From Heterohyrax brucei (taxonomy: Eukaryota; Chordata; Mammalia; Hyracoidea; Procaviidae), in NCBI GenBank assembly GCA_028571685.1, contig CM053140.1, forward strand, positions 150,769,701-150,833,700: a DNA stretch of 64,000 bases. Reading direction: 5' to 3'. The notes below the pieces were generated by a model. That model saw only the letters and a program-made list of their open reading frames with translations. It did not search any database and was not told where the DNA came from. Both the position numbers and the translations under genes were made by a program. Shown one piece after another: positions 22,796 to 33,974 of the stretch (positions are counted from its first letter, which is position 1; each line of letters starts with the position of its first letter).

Positions 22796-23485
22796 GGGAT
22801 TTGGGGCTTCTCTCTCTCTCTTTTTCATTTTTTGTAGAAATAACAACAAAAAAACTAGGTGACAGGTGGTTAACTGCTGAGAGATGTTGAGAATACTAAG
22901 ATGTAACAGAGTGGCATAACTGCAGAAGGTGGCTGCCTCTCCCAGGGTTGAAGAAAAATTTAACTAAGAAGAAATTTGGAACTTACATGAGCTTCCATCT
23001 GGAAGGCCCTAAGGTTCATTCAAACTGAGGGGAGTAGGCAGTTGTTGGCTAAATACTGTGTCTCTGTCCACATCTCTGTCAGTCCCTTTGCACCTTTGAA
23101 GTAAAGACAAGATTGCTAGAGATTTCTCACTAGAAATACTAGAGGCAGTCAATGTAGTGAAAAAGAAACTCTTGGAAGCCATGGGGAAGCTCAAGAGCAT
23201 CTTGCTGCCCCAGGTTAACTGTTGCAGGGCTCCACAATACTCCTGGCCATTCACTGCTATAGGGTTAAAAACAACACAAAAACAAAACAAGAAAGAAGTC
23301 CTCTCTTGTTCTTCTTGTGATTTAGTAAGCATTTGATACATGTTATAATTAAGCATTCTGAAAAAATATGAAAATAAGGGACGTTTCGTTTTAACAGCAT
23401 TTTCTTATAGTTTTAATAATTTCTTGTTTGAAGCACACAACTAAAGTTGTACTCTTTTAATGTTAAAATAAACACAAACAAAAAC
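22796..23485. other. Unassigned stretch with a short CT run
   Basis: A TC repeat stands at 22809-22823. The rest (22900-23400) is unassigned, moderately GC-balanced sequence. A 115-codon minus-strand frame at 23009-23356 shows no known motif and was not called. Confidence 0.4.
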
Positions 23486-23652
23486 AAACAAAAAAACCCA
23501 AACCAGTTGCCATCGAGTTGATTCCAACTCTGGGACCCTATAGGAATGTGAAACGTCCCTTCAGGTTTCCAAGGAGTGGCTGGTGGATTCAGACTACTGA
23601 TCTTTTGATTATTAGCTAGATCTCTTAACCACTGCACATGAGGGCTCCATCC
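23486..23652 (-). mobile_element. AfroSINE-type SINE, antisense
   Basis: 'accagttgccatcgagttga', 'gggaccctataggaatgtga', 'ggtttccaaggagtggctgg' and 'tcttaaccactgcacatgag' cover the element from tail to head. An A-rich run precedes the tail. Confidence 0.9.
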
Positions 23653-23691
23653 TAATGTTACCTTTAACTAAGGGTGGTATATGTAGCCATA

Positions 23692-23830
23692 AACCCATTG
23701 CCATCAAGTTGGTTCTGACTTATTATGTTCCTACAGTACAGAGCAGAGCTGCCCAAGAAGCTATCCAAGGAGCAGCTGATTGATTCAAACTATGAAACTT
23801 TTAGCTAGTAGCTAAGCTATGGTGTATCAG
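23692..23830 (-). mobile_element. AfroSINE-type SINE, antisense
   Basis: A second antisense copy 40 bp after the first: 'cccattgccatcaagttggt', 'gtacagagcagagctgccc', 'ccaaggagcagctgattg' and 'tttagctagtagctaag'. Confidence 0.85.
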
Positions 23831-24566
23831 CTGGGTACTTATTTATACACTGTCTGAACATTTTCATTCTAGTGATTATTCAGTGGATGTCCACTGGCAT
23901 TAAGACTTGATTAATATGCTTCAAAAATGTGCATCTGCTTGAGACTCTTCAGTGATTTTTCTTTGCTGTTAGGGTAAAGATGCAAATCTCTAGCACAACT
24001 GCCAAATTTTTCATAATCTTGACTGGATGGTCTCACAATTTTCATTCCATGCCACACTGTTAATTTTTGAGCTTCAACGCTAATGTCTTCCTTTTACTTA
24101 AAAGATTATAGGTTTTTGTTTGTTTGGTTGGTTCTGTGCCTTCGTACCTCCTTCCTCATCTACTAATCAAGTTATTTACCACCTCCCTATCATGCTCATT
24201 ACTTCTTCTCTTCTCTGGTAATTCAATAATTTGTTCTTTGTTTAGTTTAGACTTTTCAGTAATTTGGGTAGACCATTCATACCTAGATACCCCTTGTCTT
24301 GTAAATGCTTCGTAATCTTTTTCTTAAGTTGAAGGAATTAATAAATAAGAAAGTGGAGAGTGAGATATAAAGTGGGCAATGAAAAGGAATTAAAATTGCT
24401 GCAAAACTTTTTGGTGTTCTTCTCAAATGTAAGCACTAAACCTATCATAAACATTTAAAGAAAAAACTTAGGATGTGGCCCATTGATATGAGGAAAATTA
24501 TGGGTAAACTTGTTGATTCAGAATTTTATTTGTCATTGCAATATAGTTATTACTAAGTTAGCAGAC
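23831..24566. other. Stretch with possible L2 LINE remnant (23960-24310)
   Basis: 'gttagggtaaagatgcaaat', 'cataatcttgactggatggt' and 'ccatgccacactgttaattt' follow the order of the L2 3' coding region. The match is weak; an alignment to the L2 consensus would decide. Confidence 0.35.
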
Positions 24567-24716
24567 AAGCCCTGGTGACACAGTGGTTAACAACTAAGGC
24601 TGCTAAACAAAAAGCCAGCAATTTGAATCTACGAGCCACTCCTTGGAAACTCTGTGGGGCAGTTCTACTCTGTCCTATGGAGTCACTGTGAGTTTGAATT
24701 GACTCATGGCAATGGA
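24567..24716 (+). mobile_element. AfroSINE-type SINE
   Basis: 'aagccctggtgacacagtgg', 'aaagccagcaatttgaatct', 'ccttggaaactctgtggggc' and 'tgaattgactcatggcaatg' cover the whole element. Confidence 0.9.
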
Positions 24717-24784
24717 TAATATATCAGGGTCAATGTTTAGTTTAAAACTTCTTGATTAATTCCTGAAATAAATGAATCTAATGG

Positions 24785-25383
24785 AGGAAAAGCAGGAACT
24801 GGATGCCAGAGTAGTCAGACACTTCCTCTGACTCCTCTAATAACAAATGTGCAAAACAACAAATAAATTGATTATATTCAATGTTATAGGAGCCCACAAT
24901 CTCAAAGGGAAAGTTGAGAAATCAGAATAACAATGGGGAAGTGTAAGTGAGATTTTCCAGAACTGACCTACCAAGAAACAGGTGTGGCAAGTGTGATATG
25001 CTGAATGTGTAGTTGAAGCACATCCTCCCCAGGAAGAGACACTGGCTGGAGAATCCACTTGTGTCTCAGGGACCGTGAGTAACAGGACAAGATTTTCAAA
25101 AGCTAAGTCTTCATGTGTAACCTACTGCAAACCAATCTAAACTGTTCCCTTGGGATATACTTCTATCACTTCTCCCAGCACTTCCTCTCCCTTCTCCCAG
25201 CACTTTCTCTCCCTTGTCTGCACTGCACTCAGCTTTGCAGTCTGATGCCACTCCATGTGCTGGAATTAGGACTCCTTATCCCCATCCTGAGCCTTTCTCT
25301 GAGACTAAGTGAAAAAAATTAAAAAACAGGGGAAAGAGTGAAAGAAGAACAGAATTTGCAGACTGACCTGAGCTAGAAATTCA
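24785..25383 (+). mobile_element. L1 5' UTR-like fragment (copy D)
   Basis: Shares its layout with the 5' UTR of L1 copy C (12480-12945): an opening 'ctctaataacaaatgtgcaa' beside 'ctctaacaacaaagaatgag', then later 'cttctcccagcacttcctct' and 'ctttgcagtctgatgccact' close to the promoter end. It is non-coding. Confidence 0.55.
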
Positions 25384-27178
25384 GGGCAGAAATTGCTCTC
25401 AGGATTCTTTCTTTGTCTTTGGTTTTAGCAAGTGTGATAATGATATGTTTTGGTGATTTTTGTTCAGAGTCTATATAGGATTTGGTGAGTTTCTCAGATG
25501 GTCAGTTTTTCATCTTTCATAATATTAGGGAAGTTTCCTATTAGCACATCTTCAGTGTTTCTGTCTGTTTTTCATTTTATTTCTCTGTTCTAGAGCCCCA
25601 GTCACACAAAATTTTTTGATGATATTCACATTGTTTTTCTTTTTTTTTTCATTCTTTTGTCTGATTCTTCTTCAAAGTGGTATCCAAGGATTTGTCTTCA
25701 CTTTCACTAATCCTGTCTTTCATTGTTCAAATTTGCTCCTAAAACCTTCCATTGCACTGCCCAATTCTGAAATCTTGTTTATCTTTTGGACTATTAATTG
25801 CTGTTTTGTATGATTTCTATTTGTTTATTTAGTCTGACATTTTGTTTTGTATTATTTTCCTTAATTCTTCCAATGCTCTGTCCATGCCTTTTCTGATTTT
25901 GGGTGTTTTTTCTGATTTTGTGTGTTTTTTCCCATGAATTTGTCCTTTTTTGTCTGCATTTTCTTTGGTCTCTTGGATATCCTTGAATGTTAGAATTTTG
26001 AATTTCATATCAGATAGTCCCAGTGCCTTTTCTGCTACTGGAAGGTCATCTAATGCCTTATCCTCCTGTCTGGGATGGCAGGCTGGGCATGCTTTGTTGC
26101 TTACTTTTCTGTGGACATGATACTTCTCACCACTTTGTCCAAGTGGGCAGGGCTGGTCACTCAGTTGCAATATAGCAGGGTAGTCCATGGTAAGAGAAAG
26201 TTCAGGAATGAATAATTTATGCCATGTATCAGTGGTGATGAGTGAACTGAAACAGCGCATGGCAGGGTCCACTGGTCCATGCTGGTGCCACTAATATGTG
26301 CAACACTTGGTGCACAGTGCTGATAGGCAGGAAGGAAGGGAGAAATTGTGATATGTGAGTGAAAGAAGAAAGACAAAAAAGTAATAAAATGGTAGTGTGG
26401 TAGGACTTGGTGGATGCAGATGAGGCAGACCTAGTGAGGCCAATAGCTTTCTACCTAAGCAGTGTTGCTTTGCCTGTCCAGAAAGGGTGTGAGTAGCTCA
26501 CAGGGCTCAGTGGACACGAGAATGGGAAAGAAAGAAGGGAAAAAGAGAGTATAAAAAAAAAAGTGGAAAAACAACAAAAAATCAGTATGGTGCTGGTAGC
26601 TTTCTTGCTTATTTCTGTGGCAAGGGATGGGACAGCATGTGGGGCTTGTAGGGTGGGAGAAGGAAAAGAAAGGAATGGAGAGAGAGGAAAACCAAAAAAT
26701 AAAAATAAAATAAAAAAACTAAAAAGAAAACAATAATAAGAAAAAAATGTTGCTCACAGAGCCTAATTTTGTAGTACGGTGAGCCACTGTGGTCTGTTGG
26801 AAAGAACTGGAGGCCATATACAGGGAAGAAGTATGGGCGGTGGAAAAGTGTGTAGCCCTGATTACTGGGTGCTCTATCTCTTGTTGGGAGCTCTGTCTTC
26901 CCTTACACTCTGTCTATTTTTCCTGGAGATTGAGGTCCAAGATGGCAAATCTATGCTGCATTTCCTAGTATGGGACCTACACTCTATAGCTGTCCTTGTT
27001 TTCTGTTCTCTCTCTGTTTCTTATTCCATTCAGTGCTTGAATGGGTTTTTTATCCCTTCATTTAATGCTTAGAGTTTCAGAACTGATGTTTGTATCCATT
27101 TTACTTATTGTTTTGAGTCTTTGTTGCAGAGGAATGCCATAGTGCTTCTGTTCATAGCACCGTGTTGACACCCCTCCC
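25384..27178 (-). mobile_element. L1 5' UTR and ORF1 fragment (copy E), minus strand
   Basis: Minus-strand L1 5' end: it starts near 27178 ('ggtgtcaacacggtgctatg' when read in reverse), with about 900 bp of 5' UTR, and runs through ORF1 to about 25390, where the plus-strand L1 5' fragment begins. ORF2 is absent. The head-to-head meeting of two L1 5' parts may be a rearrangement or two insertions. Confidence 0.65.
25390..26272 (-). pseudogene. L1 ORF1 remnant (copy E)
   Basis: A 147-codon frame (25829-26272, minus) covers the ORF1 N-terminal half. Its C-terminal part is lysine- and glutamate-rich, with helix-forming runs such as MKFKILTFKDIQETKENADK and GMDRALEELRKIIQNKMSD. After a stop, the coiled coil and central domain continue in broken frames to about 25400, where the residues equivalent to KTKDKERILRAIS appear. 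The first part of the frame resembles translated 5' UTR, so the true ORF1 start is uncertain. It is not functional. Confidence 0.65.
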
Positions 27179-27703
27179 TGTTAAAATTAACTTTAATTTT
27201 TAAATTTTTATGTCAAATGTTACATAACTCAATCACATATGATGCATGACATGATATCCTTTTCTATTAGAAAAAAGATGGAAAACTAAGGAAGATTGTT
27301 GCATTGTTTCTGTTGCAATTTATATGTTTTTCATCCTGAAAGTAGTTTTGGCAATTTTAAGGAATACAGATTATACATGTGATTGCTAATTGGTAAATTT
27401 TGAAATAGAAACTGACAATCTTTGTTAATTTTCAACTGCTGAATAAATATTTCTCCATTTATTTTCTTAAAATATTGAAAGTAAGCTGTAGTTTTATTGT
27501 AACCTTAAATTTCTCATTGTTTTATATTTTTATTTTACATTTAGATTTTTAAATTGACAAAATAAATCTTGATATTAAATAAATACAGTACATTCTCTTT
27601 AATAAGTGAAAAATATTAAAAATAAGTAAGTGAAAAACCAATTATGAGGGGATCCAAATTGGAATGATTATAAATAGACCCAAATCTTCATCCTCTATGT
27701 TAG
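27179..27703. other. Unassigned AT-rich stretch
   Basis: No gene or recognised repeat. Confidence 0.4.
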
Positions 27704-27930
27704 GTTTTCTGTCTTCATAGTTTTTTTTTTTTTTTTTTTTTTTCTACTTCAGGGTTCAACTATCTTTTGTTGTCAAGAAGGAAATATATCATCAGTGTAC
27801 AAATTTCTAAGAGAAAATGTTTTGTCTTCTCATAACCTGTGCAGTGAGGAATTTCTTCTTCCTAATCTTTCCCATTTCTACTTAATCTAGCCTAGGTGAA
27901 ACCATAGACTTCTCTTTAGTTTTCTGTCTT
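27704..27930 (-). mobile_element. Short poly-A retrocopy of unknown origin
   Basis: A pure run of about 24 T (27720-27743), followed by about 175 bp of unassigned sequence, is bounded by GTTTTCTGTCTT on both sides (27704-27715 and 27919-27930). This is the form of an L1-mediated insertion on the minus strand. Five extra bases ('catag') lie between the left duplicate and the T-run. The right duplicate ends at TCTT/AA, a typical L1 endonuclease site. The parent RNA was not recognised. Confidence 0.6.
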
Positions 27931-28227
27931 AAAACTATCAGTGGATTTCGGGAAGAGGCTCATACACAGCAGTCTTATGGAGTAAATGCCCTTTTATATT
28001 AATTTACAATTATTATTAAAGATGAAATACAAGACTACTCCTTGTAATACATCTTAAAAATATCCATTTGTTGTAAAACATTTATTTAGAGTTTGAGACC
28101 TAATTATCTCCAAGGCTAATGACAGCTGAATTTTGTAACTCCACTGCTGTAAAAGATCTCCATTAATTTGTAATTTATTGGACTTTAACAGCATTGATGA
28201 AGGAACTAAAAAAAATTCTGTGAGTTT

Positions 28228-28296
28228 ATTAATAATAATATAATAATAATAATATAATATAATAATATAATAATAATAATATAATAATAATAACAT
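28228..28296. repeat. (TAA)n microsatellite
   Basis: Repeated ATAATAATA units with interspersed ATATA, about 69 bp long. Confidence 0.95.
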
Positions 28297-29196
28297 ACAT
28301 AATGTGTATAGGTCGTAGGAAACAACAAGACAGCTTTTAAGAAGCTTAAAATTTGAAGACAGTTTTTGCCATTTTTCTTATCCTTTACTCTTGTTAATTG
28401 CTTAATAACAGTGATTTGGTTGCCAAGTTAGATATTGCAGAAAAAAGATTAAACAGTACGGATGATGGGGGAAGAGAAAGAAAACTCACTACAAATTTTC
28501 ATTTTTCTTTTCTGCATGACAGAAACAGGGCTTTGGGTAGTCCAGCTAATAATCTAGTCTAGCTCCACAAAAAGAAAGTTTTAAATTTGTACTTTAGGGA
28601 AGGCAGTTTCTCTTGCTAATACTAAGAGATTTCTCAAAGGAACCTGAACACTAGGAAGAGAAATTTTCTTGCTGTTCTTTTTATTTTCTGGTAGGGACTC
28701 AGTGTAAGTTGTTGATTCGGATGAAATCATGTGTACTAAACTTCATTATAGTTTCCAGATCATCATAGATTATATTATACAATAATAGAATTGTTAGTAG
28801 ACTAAAGGTTTTCCCTCTAAGTGTAGCAAACATGTTTGGAGATAAAACACATCAAAAACAGAGCATTTTTCAAGTGACCATTAATGTAGGACCCCAGCAC
28901 AAAACAGTCAACTTTATCCATCCTTTTCATATTCTTATAGCACTTTAAAATATATCTTTAAAAAAGCATCTTTCATCTCTTGAATAATGGAGTGGTGATA
29001 CTGAGCAAAACAAAGGCAAAAGAAAAAAAAACACAACTTTAAACAATATAAAAGAAACATCTTACTCTATTAGCCCCTGCTAAAATATGTGTCCTATTCA
29101 GAACAAATAATTTGTGAGAAAAGAAAAACATTATCTTGTCTCCAAGACGCCTTCCTAATTTGAGTTACTGTGAAAAATATCACTCTGCTATTTGTT
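28297..29196. other. Unassigned stretch
   Basis: AT-rich sequence with no gene, recognised repeat or structure. Confidence 0.4.
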
Positions 29197-29352
29197 GGGA
29201 AACCCTGGTGGTGTAATGGTTAACAGCTACAGCTGCTAACTAAAAGGTCAGCAGGTGGACTCTACCAGGTGCTCCTTGGAAACCCTTTGGGCCAGTTCTA
29301 CCCTGTCCTATAGGGTCACTATGCGTTGGAATTGACATGGCAGTAGGTGAGG
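29197..29352 (+). mobile_element. AfroSINE-type SINE
   Basis: 'gaaaccctggtggtgtaatg', 'ctaactaaaaggtcagcagg', 'ccaggtgctccttggaaac' and 'gtcctatagggtcactatgc' are all present. This is one of the better preserved copies. Confidence 0.95.
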
Positions 29353-29474
29353 CTGTTTATTGACCTCGTGATAGTTTTTCTTGAACCTGGTTTGGTCAGC
29401 CTTTTCTTTAATTAAAGTTTCTCAAGAACGGTGGACTAAACTTACGACTATTTCTTTTACAATGTCTATATAAG

Positions 29475-29688
29475 GAGGTCTAGTGGTGTAGTAGTACATG
29501 GTTGGGCTGCTGACCAAAAGCAGGTAATTCTAACTCACCAGATGTTCTACAGGAAAAAAGATGTGGCAGTCTGCTTCCATAAAGATTTACAACCTCACAG
29601 GTCCTATGAGTAAGTTCAACTCTCTGTGGTTGCTTTTCTATGAGTCAGAATTGACTTGATTGCAGTGAGTTTGGGTTATAGGCCTTTA
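29475..29688 (+). mobile_element. AfroSINE-type SINE, long variant
   Basis: 'ggtctagtggtgtagtagta', 'ggttgggctgctgaccaaaa', the extra block 'tgcttccataaagatttaca' and the tail 'gacttgattgcagtgagttt'. About 55 bp longer than the common form. Confidence 0.85.
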
Positions 29689-30002
29689 GAAAATATTTTA
29701 AATACATTGAGTTCTTAATACGTAAGAACTCAAACAAAACAAAATGATAAACTGGACTTCATTAAAATTCACTCTGGGAAAGACACAGTTAAGAGAATGC
29801 TAAAAGAAGCCACAAACTTGGAGAAAATATTTGCAAAACACATATTTGGTGAAGAACTTCTATCCAAAATGTACAAAGAACACTCAAGACTCAACTATAA
29901 GAAAGTAAATATCCTAATTAAAAAGTGAGCAAAAGATCAGAACAAATCTCTCACCAAAGATAATACAGTTGGCAGATAAATACAGGAAAAGATAATCAAC
30001 AT

Positions 30003-30190
30003 TGTTAGAGTTGATTCCAACTTATAGTGACTCCATGTGACAAAGTAGAACTGTGACTTTAATTCTTCTAGGTTTTCATCGTTGTGGGAGCAGTTTATCA
30101 GGTTTTTCTTCCACAGTGTCAATGGATAGGTTCCAAATGACAGCCTTTCCTTTACCAGGCAAGCACTTAACCACTGTGCCGCAGGACCCC
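30003..30190 (-). mobile_element. AfroSINE-type SINE, long variant, antisense
   Basis: 'gttagagttgattccaactt', 'tgtgacaaagtagaactgtg', the extra block around 'gtgggagcagtttatcagg' and 'cacttaaccactgtgccgca' at the head end. Inserted in the old L1M. Confidence 0.85.
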
Positions 30191-30350
30191 CTAGAGATCA
30201 AGCGGAGGAAATGAATAGATGGTTCATAGGGCATTTTTTAAGACAGTGAAACTACCTGGCATGATACAGTAATGGCTGATAAATGATGTTATGTGTTTGT
30301 CAAAATCCATAGAATTGTAAGAAGAGTGAACCCTAGTGCATGCTATTGAT

Positions 30351-30448
30351 CTTATTAATGATAGCATATCAATATTCATCAAGATTCATCAAGATTCATC
30401 TTATTAATGATAGCATATCAATATTCATCAAGATTCATCAAGATTCAT
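30351..30448. repeat. 49-bp tandem duplication
   Basis: The unit from 'cttattaatgatagcatatc' to 'aagattcat' occurs twice without a change (30351-30399 and 30400-30448). Within each unit, 'aagattcatc' is itself repeated. Confidence 0.95.
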
Positions 30449-30570
30449 CACTTATAACAAATACACTACATCAATACATGTTGTTAATAGTAGGGGAAAG
30501 GGAGTATACATGGCAACTCTTTCTAAAAACCTAAAACCTCTCTAAAAGATAAAGTATTAATTTTAAAAAT

Positions 30571-31348
30571 GTTGAGGAATATTTAATAAACAGACAAAAA
30601 TTTGATAAATTTCTTTAATAAGTGATTTTTAGATGACTTGAAGACATTAAAATGCATTATTTTTCTCATGTCCTATAAATCAGCAGAGTTGGATAAAAAC
30701 AAGAAAATGTGGAGAAGGATTATGTGGAATATCCTTGTCACAAGGTGGCACTGCTGTTTCAAACATGGAGCTCTAACTTGCATTTCTTTTTTAGGTAGGG
30801 AGGATCTTTTAAAATGCATCAAATGTTTTGGGAATACTTCATATTACCCTAAGGATCTTAGATCTCAGATCTCAGATACATCTTTAAAGGCAAACATCCA
30901 CAACTAGTGTTGTCTCTTGGCTATACTTTTTGCAGATTTTTTTTTTTTTTTGCCATCAAGATTTGTGAAGTGTCCACTATCAAACATCCATCTGTGATTG
31001 AGTTTAGATATCCTGACCCATTCTAAAGCCCTTACGGAGGAACAATCAGGCCGACATATTTCAGGCCATAGTCACTTGATTTTTGACTTCCGTTTCTTCA
31101 GTGACTGGTTAAGAAAAATAAGTGACTTCATTTAACTAGTGGCATCAATTTTTGTCCATTAGTTATTAGTTTAGTAATTAACTATTATTTTTCAGAAATA
31201 CAAAATACACGAGATTCTGAAGTGGAGTTTTGGGAAAAAAGTAGTGCCATTGAACTTGATGGCAAAAGTGCATTTTATACATACTAAATTAAAATTAGAA
31301 CACAATAAAATAACATCACACAATATTTATGTGATAAATGTTCATTTA
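30571..31348. other. Unassigned stretch with a T-run near 30940
   Basis: No gene recognised. A run of about 14 T stands at 30939-30951, without a clear retrocopy around it. Confidence 0.4.
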
Positions 31349-31399
31349 GGTCGCCATGAGTCGGATCCGACTCGACGGCCCTTGGCTGGCTTGGCAGGC
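31349..31399 (+). repeat. SINE/RTE tail-only insertion, about 51 bp
   Basis: 'ggtcgccatgagtcggatcc', 'gactcgacggcccttggctg' and 'gcttggcagg' form the complete 3' domain with no SINE body upstream. It is little diverged and so probably recent. No convincing flanking duplication is seen. Confidence 0.75.
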
Positions 31400-31933
31400 T
31401 TATTTTCACCATTCACAGTTGTGGTTCTATAGCTATAGTCATAATTACAGTGCATTATTTTTTACATAAAAACAGTACTCTGAGAATAAAAGATCTGGGC
31501 TATAGAAGCCAAAAGGTGAGGGCTGATGTTCATTAAGCAGTCTAGAAGACTAATAAAGGTAAAGGTTTACTAAAGGCAAACAGTCACCTTCACAAGTATA
31601 AAGAGAAAACTACTAAAAACAACCTTCCTGCCTGAAATTACCAACAGACACAGTATTATTTAAAACAAACAACCCCCCTCACAATTTTAGGAAGAATAAA
31701 AGAGCTGTTTTTAATGTTAGCAAATTGTATTTTCAGAAGGAATGATTAAGTTAAATTTCAAACCCAGAATGAACTTGCTTACCATATATAGATAAATGTG
31801 TATATTTGAACCCAGTGCAGGATTTCCTTAGGGAACTAAGCATAGACATGATGCTTTAGTCTCATCTGTACGTCTTAGTCAGTTAATCTGCAATAAACCA
31901 GTGATCTGAATATTCTTTAGTTAGTTACTTGGA
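31400..31933. other. Unassigned stretch
   Basis: No gene or repeat recognised. Confidence 0.4.
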
Positions 31934-32067
31934 AATGAGGACGAGGAGGAAGAGAAGGAGAAAGAGAAAGAAAGAGGAAGGTAAGGAGAAGGAAGAGAGG
32001 AGGAGGATGAAGGAGAGGAGGGTGGAGAAGCAGAAAAGGAGATGAGGAGGCGAGGAGGAGAAAAACA
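31934..32067. repeat. Polypurine tract of about 130 bp
   Basis: Almost entirely A and G on the plus strand ('gaggaggaagagaaggagaa', 'ggaagagaggaggaggatga', 'gaggaggcgaggaggagaaa') with fewer than ten pyrimidines. Such tracts can form triplex DNA. Confidence 0.9.
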
Positions 32068-32099
32068 GAACTTTGTATGATTCTTGCTGAAAGAAAGAG

Positions 32100-32497
32100 T
32101 TACACTTAAGTTAGAGACAACTGCACAAATTCTACCTTAGCAGAGCCTGTTTCTTAACTACCTGTCACTCTTGAACCCCTTGCTGTGATGTGATATGTAT
32201 TCACTTGTATGCTGTTTCCCTCACCAGACTATAAACTCCGTGGAAGCTAAATTACTGTTTACAGTTTTATCCTCGGTGTCTTATCTGTTCAGCACATTAT
32301 AATACCCCAAAACCCACTGCTGTTGAGTCAGGTCCGACTCATGGCAATCCTATAGGTCAGAGTAGAACTGCCTCATAGAGTTTCCAAGGAGAGTCTAGGG
32401 ATCTGAACTGACAACCTTCTGATTAGCAGATGTGGCACTTAACAGTTTCATTATAGGTTTCTCAATAAATATTTGATCGATGAATGAATGAAGTTTC
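32100..32497 (+). mobile_element. L2 LINE 3' end, split by a SINE
   Basis: 'ctcaccagactataaactcc', 'tttatcctcggtgtcttatc' and, after the SINE, 'ctcaataaatatttgatcga' plus 'tgaatgaatgaa' follow the L2 3' end consensus. The SINE at 32303-32455 separates the last 42 bp. Confidence 0.65.
32303..32455 (-). mobile_element. AfroSINE-type SINE, antisense, in L2
   Basis: 'aacccactgctgttgagtca', 'ggtcagagtagaactgcctc', 'agagtttccaaggagagtct' and 'ctgattagcagatgtggcac'. The flank CATTATA on both sides (about 32295 and 32449) looks like the target-site duplication. Confidence 0.9.
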
Positions 32498-32659
32498 ACA
32501 CCCCCAAGATTATAGAGATATGATTTTTTTTTCTTTTTCCATAAAACTGAACAACTTGCTGTAGCTATTTATTAAACCTGAGTTTGGGGAGCTACTAACT
32601 GATAATGCCTACAAGCTGGCTTTATCATACTGACTGAGACTTTTGGATGCCTGGTGGTA

Positions 32660-32888
32660 TTCTTTTTTATTTTTATTTTTTTTATTGTGATTAAGTGAAA
32701 ATTTACGATCCAAGTTGATTTGCCATATAAATTCCTGAGCACCCACTTCCCTGCAGCTCTATCTGTTCTCCTCACCCTGTGACAGCACATTCTTTTTTTC
32801 CACTCTTTGCTTTCATTAAGCCAACACTTGTCCCCTCCTCTCCATCACCTCCCCTCTAAAAAGAAGCCAGTAAGATAGCCTCATATTG
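32660..32888 (-). mobile_element. L1 LINE, terminal 3' UTR fragment
   Basis: 'ttattgtgattaagtgaaaa', 'cttccctgcagctctatctg', 'caccctgtgacagcacattc' and 'aaaaagaagccagtaagata' match the L1 3' ends at 7170-7360 and 51985-52170. A strongly 5'-truncated insertion of about 230 bp. Confidence 0.85.
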
Positions 32889-33559
32889 GCAGTTATTTTT
32901 TCCCCCCAGTCAATCTTCAATATCACATAGAGAATAAAAGAAATACAGAGAAGTTTGATGAATCAGAATATCTGGGCTTGTAGCCTCTAATGGAATTCAC
33001 CAAGTGACATTATTTGGTAAATTCAGCAGATGAAAGTTTTGACTTGAGCCTTAAACACACCTAAACTCTTACTACCTCATAATATTTTCAGAATCTGCTC
33101 ATGTAGCACGACAGCCAACTCAAACTTCTCATACTGGCATATGCTTGGCCCCTGGGGATAACTGGCTGAGTGCCAGAGCCAAATACCCATGCAGGTGGCA
33201 CAGAGCAGTGCAGGTAGAGTAATAAGAGTCTCTAGGGAGCTTCAGTCTAGGATTAGACTTAAATGTGGACTCAAAATTTATTTGCTTATATGGGCTAAAT
33301 TTGGAGATATGGCCTGAAATGACTCACTGGAATTCTAAGGATCTAATTTAAATGTGTTTATACAGTTTATTATTTATTTTATGGTGTATTCATGTCTCTT
33401 TTAAAATAAACATAGTGTTCTGACTTTCATACTATTATAACCAATGTTTCATAGTGTTCTAGGTAGCTACTCTCTCAGGGCTTTGTGTACCCCTCACGCA
33501 CTGCCTTTAAGAGTACTCAGCTTCATAAGTGTGGCCATTCATAGCAGATGTAGCTAATA
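32889..33559. other. Unassigned stretch
   Basis: No gene or repeat recognised; a fuller LTR could extend into 33480-33559, but it cannot be traced. Confidence 0.35.
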
Positions 33560-33694
33560 GAAAGTGCATTCCCCTGGAGTTGGCACTCTAAATTCAGATT
33601 CGTAACCTACTAGATTGTGAGGAAATAAACTTTTCTTCATTAAAGCCATCCATTTGTGGTATTTCTGTTAGAGCAGTACCAGATGGCTAAGACA
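33560..33694 (+). repeat. LTR fragment, MaLR-like family
   Basis: 'gcattcccctggagttggca', 'actagattgtgaggaaataa', 'ccatccatttgtggtatttc' and 'gagcagtaccagatggctaa' ending in GACA match the 3' ends of the LTRs at 2714 and 38888 (the latter in reverse). Only the last 135 bp is recognisable. Confidence 0.7.
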
Positions 33695-33974
33695 ATTGCA
33701 TAACAGCTGCCAAACCACTGAAAATCATGGTCTAGTCAAATCGCTCACACTTGTCTGTCAGCTTATTTTACTGTAGGGGCTTGTGTGTTGCTGTGATGCT
33801 GGAAGCTATGCCACTGATATTCAAAGGCAAGCAGAGTCACCCATGGTGGACAGGTGTCAGTTGAGCTTCCAGACGAAGAAAAATTAAGAAGAAGGACCTG
33901 CTAATCTTATGAACAGCAGCTGAACATCGTCAGATAGAGTGCTGGATAATGGGCCTTCCAGGTTGGAATGTACT

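Larger units (their letters stand above)
29735..30570 (+). mobile_element. Old L1M-type LINE, ORF2 end and 3' UTR
   Basis: 'gataaactggacttcattaa' and 'gagaaaatatttgcaaaaca' are the ORF2 C-terminal coding region. The 3' UTR 'gaagagtgaaccctagtgca' and the end 'ctctaaaagataaagtatta' recall L1M 3' ends. An antisense SINE (30003-30190) and a 49-bp tandem duplication (30351-30448) interrupt it. Confidence 0.75.

Noticed and set aside
23009-23356. 115-codon minus-strand frame
   Set aside because: No domain or homologue recognised; low-complexity phenylalanine run; its length is reachable by chance in 64 kb.
30361-30448. Short spaced repeats resembling a CRISPR array
   Set aside because: The units are contiguous tandem copies without unique spacers, in a mammalian L1 3' UTR.
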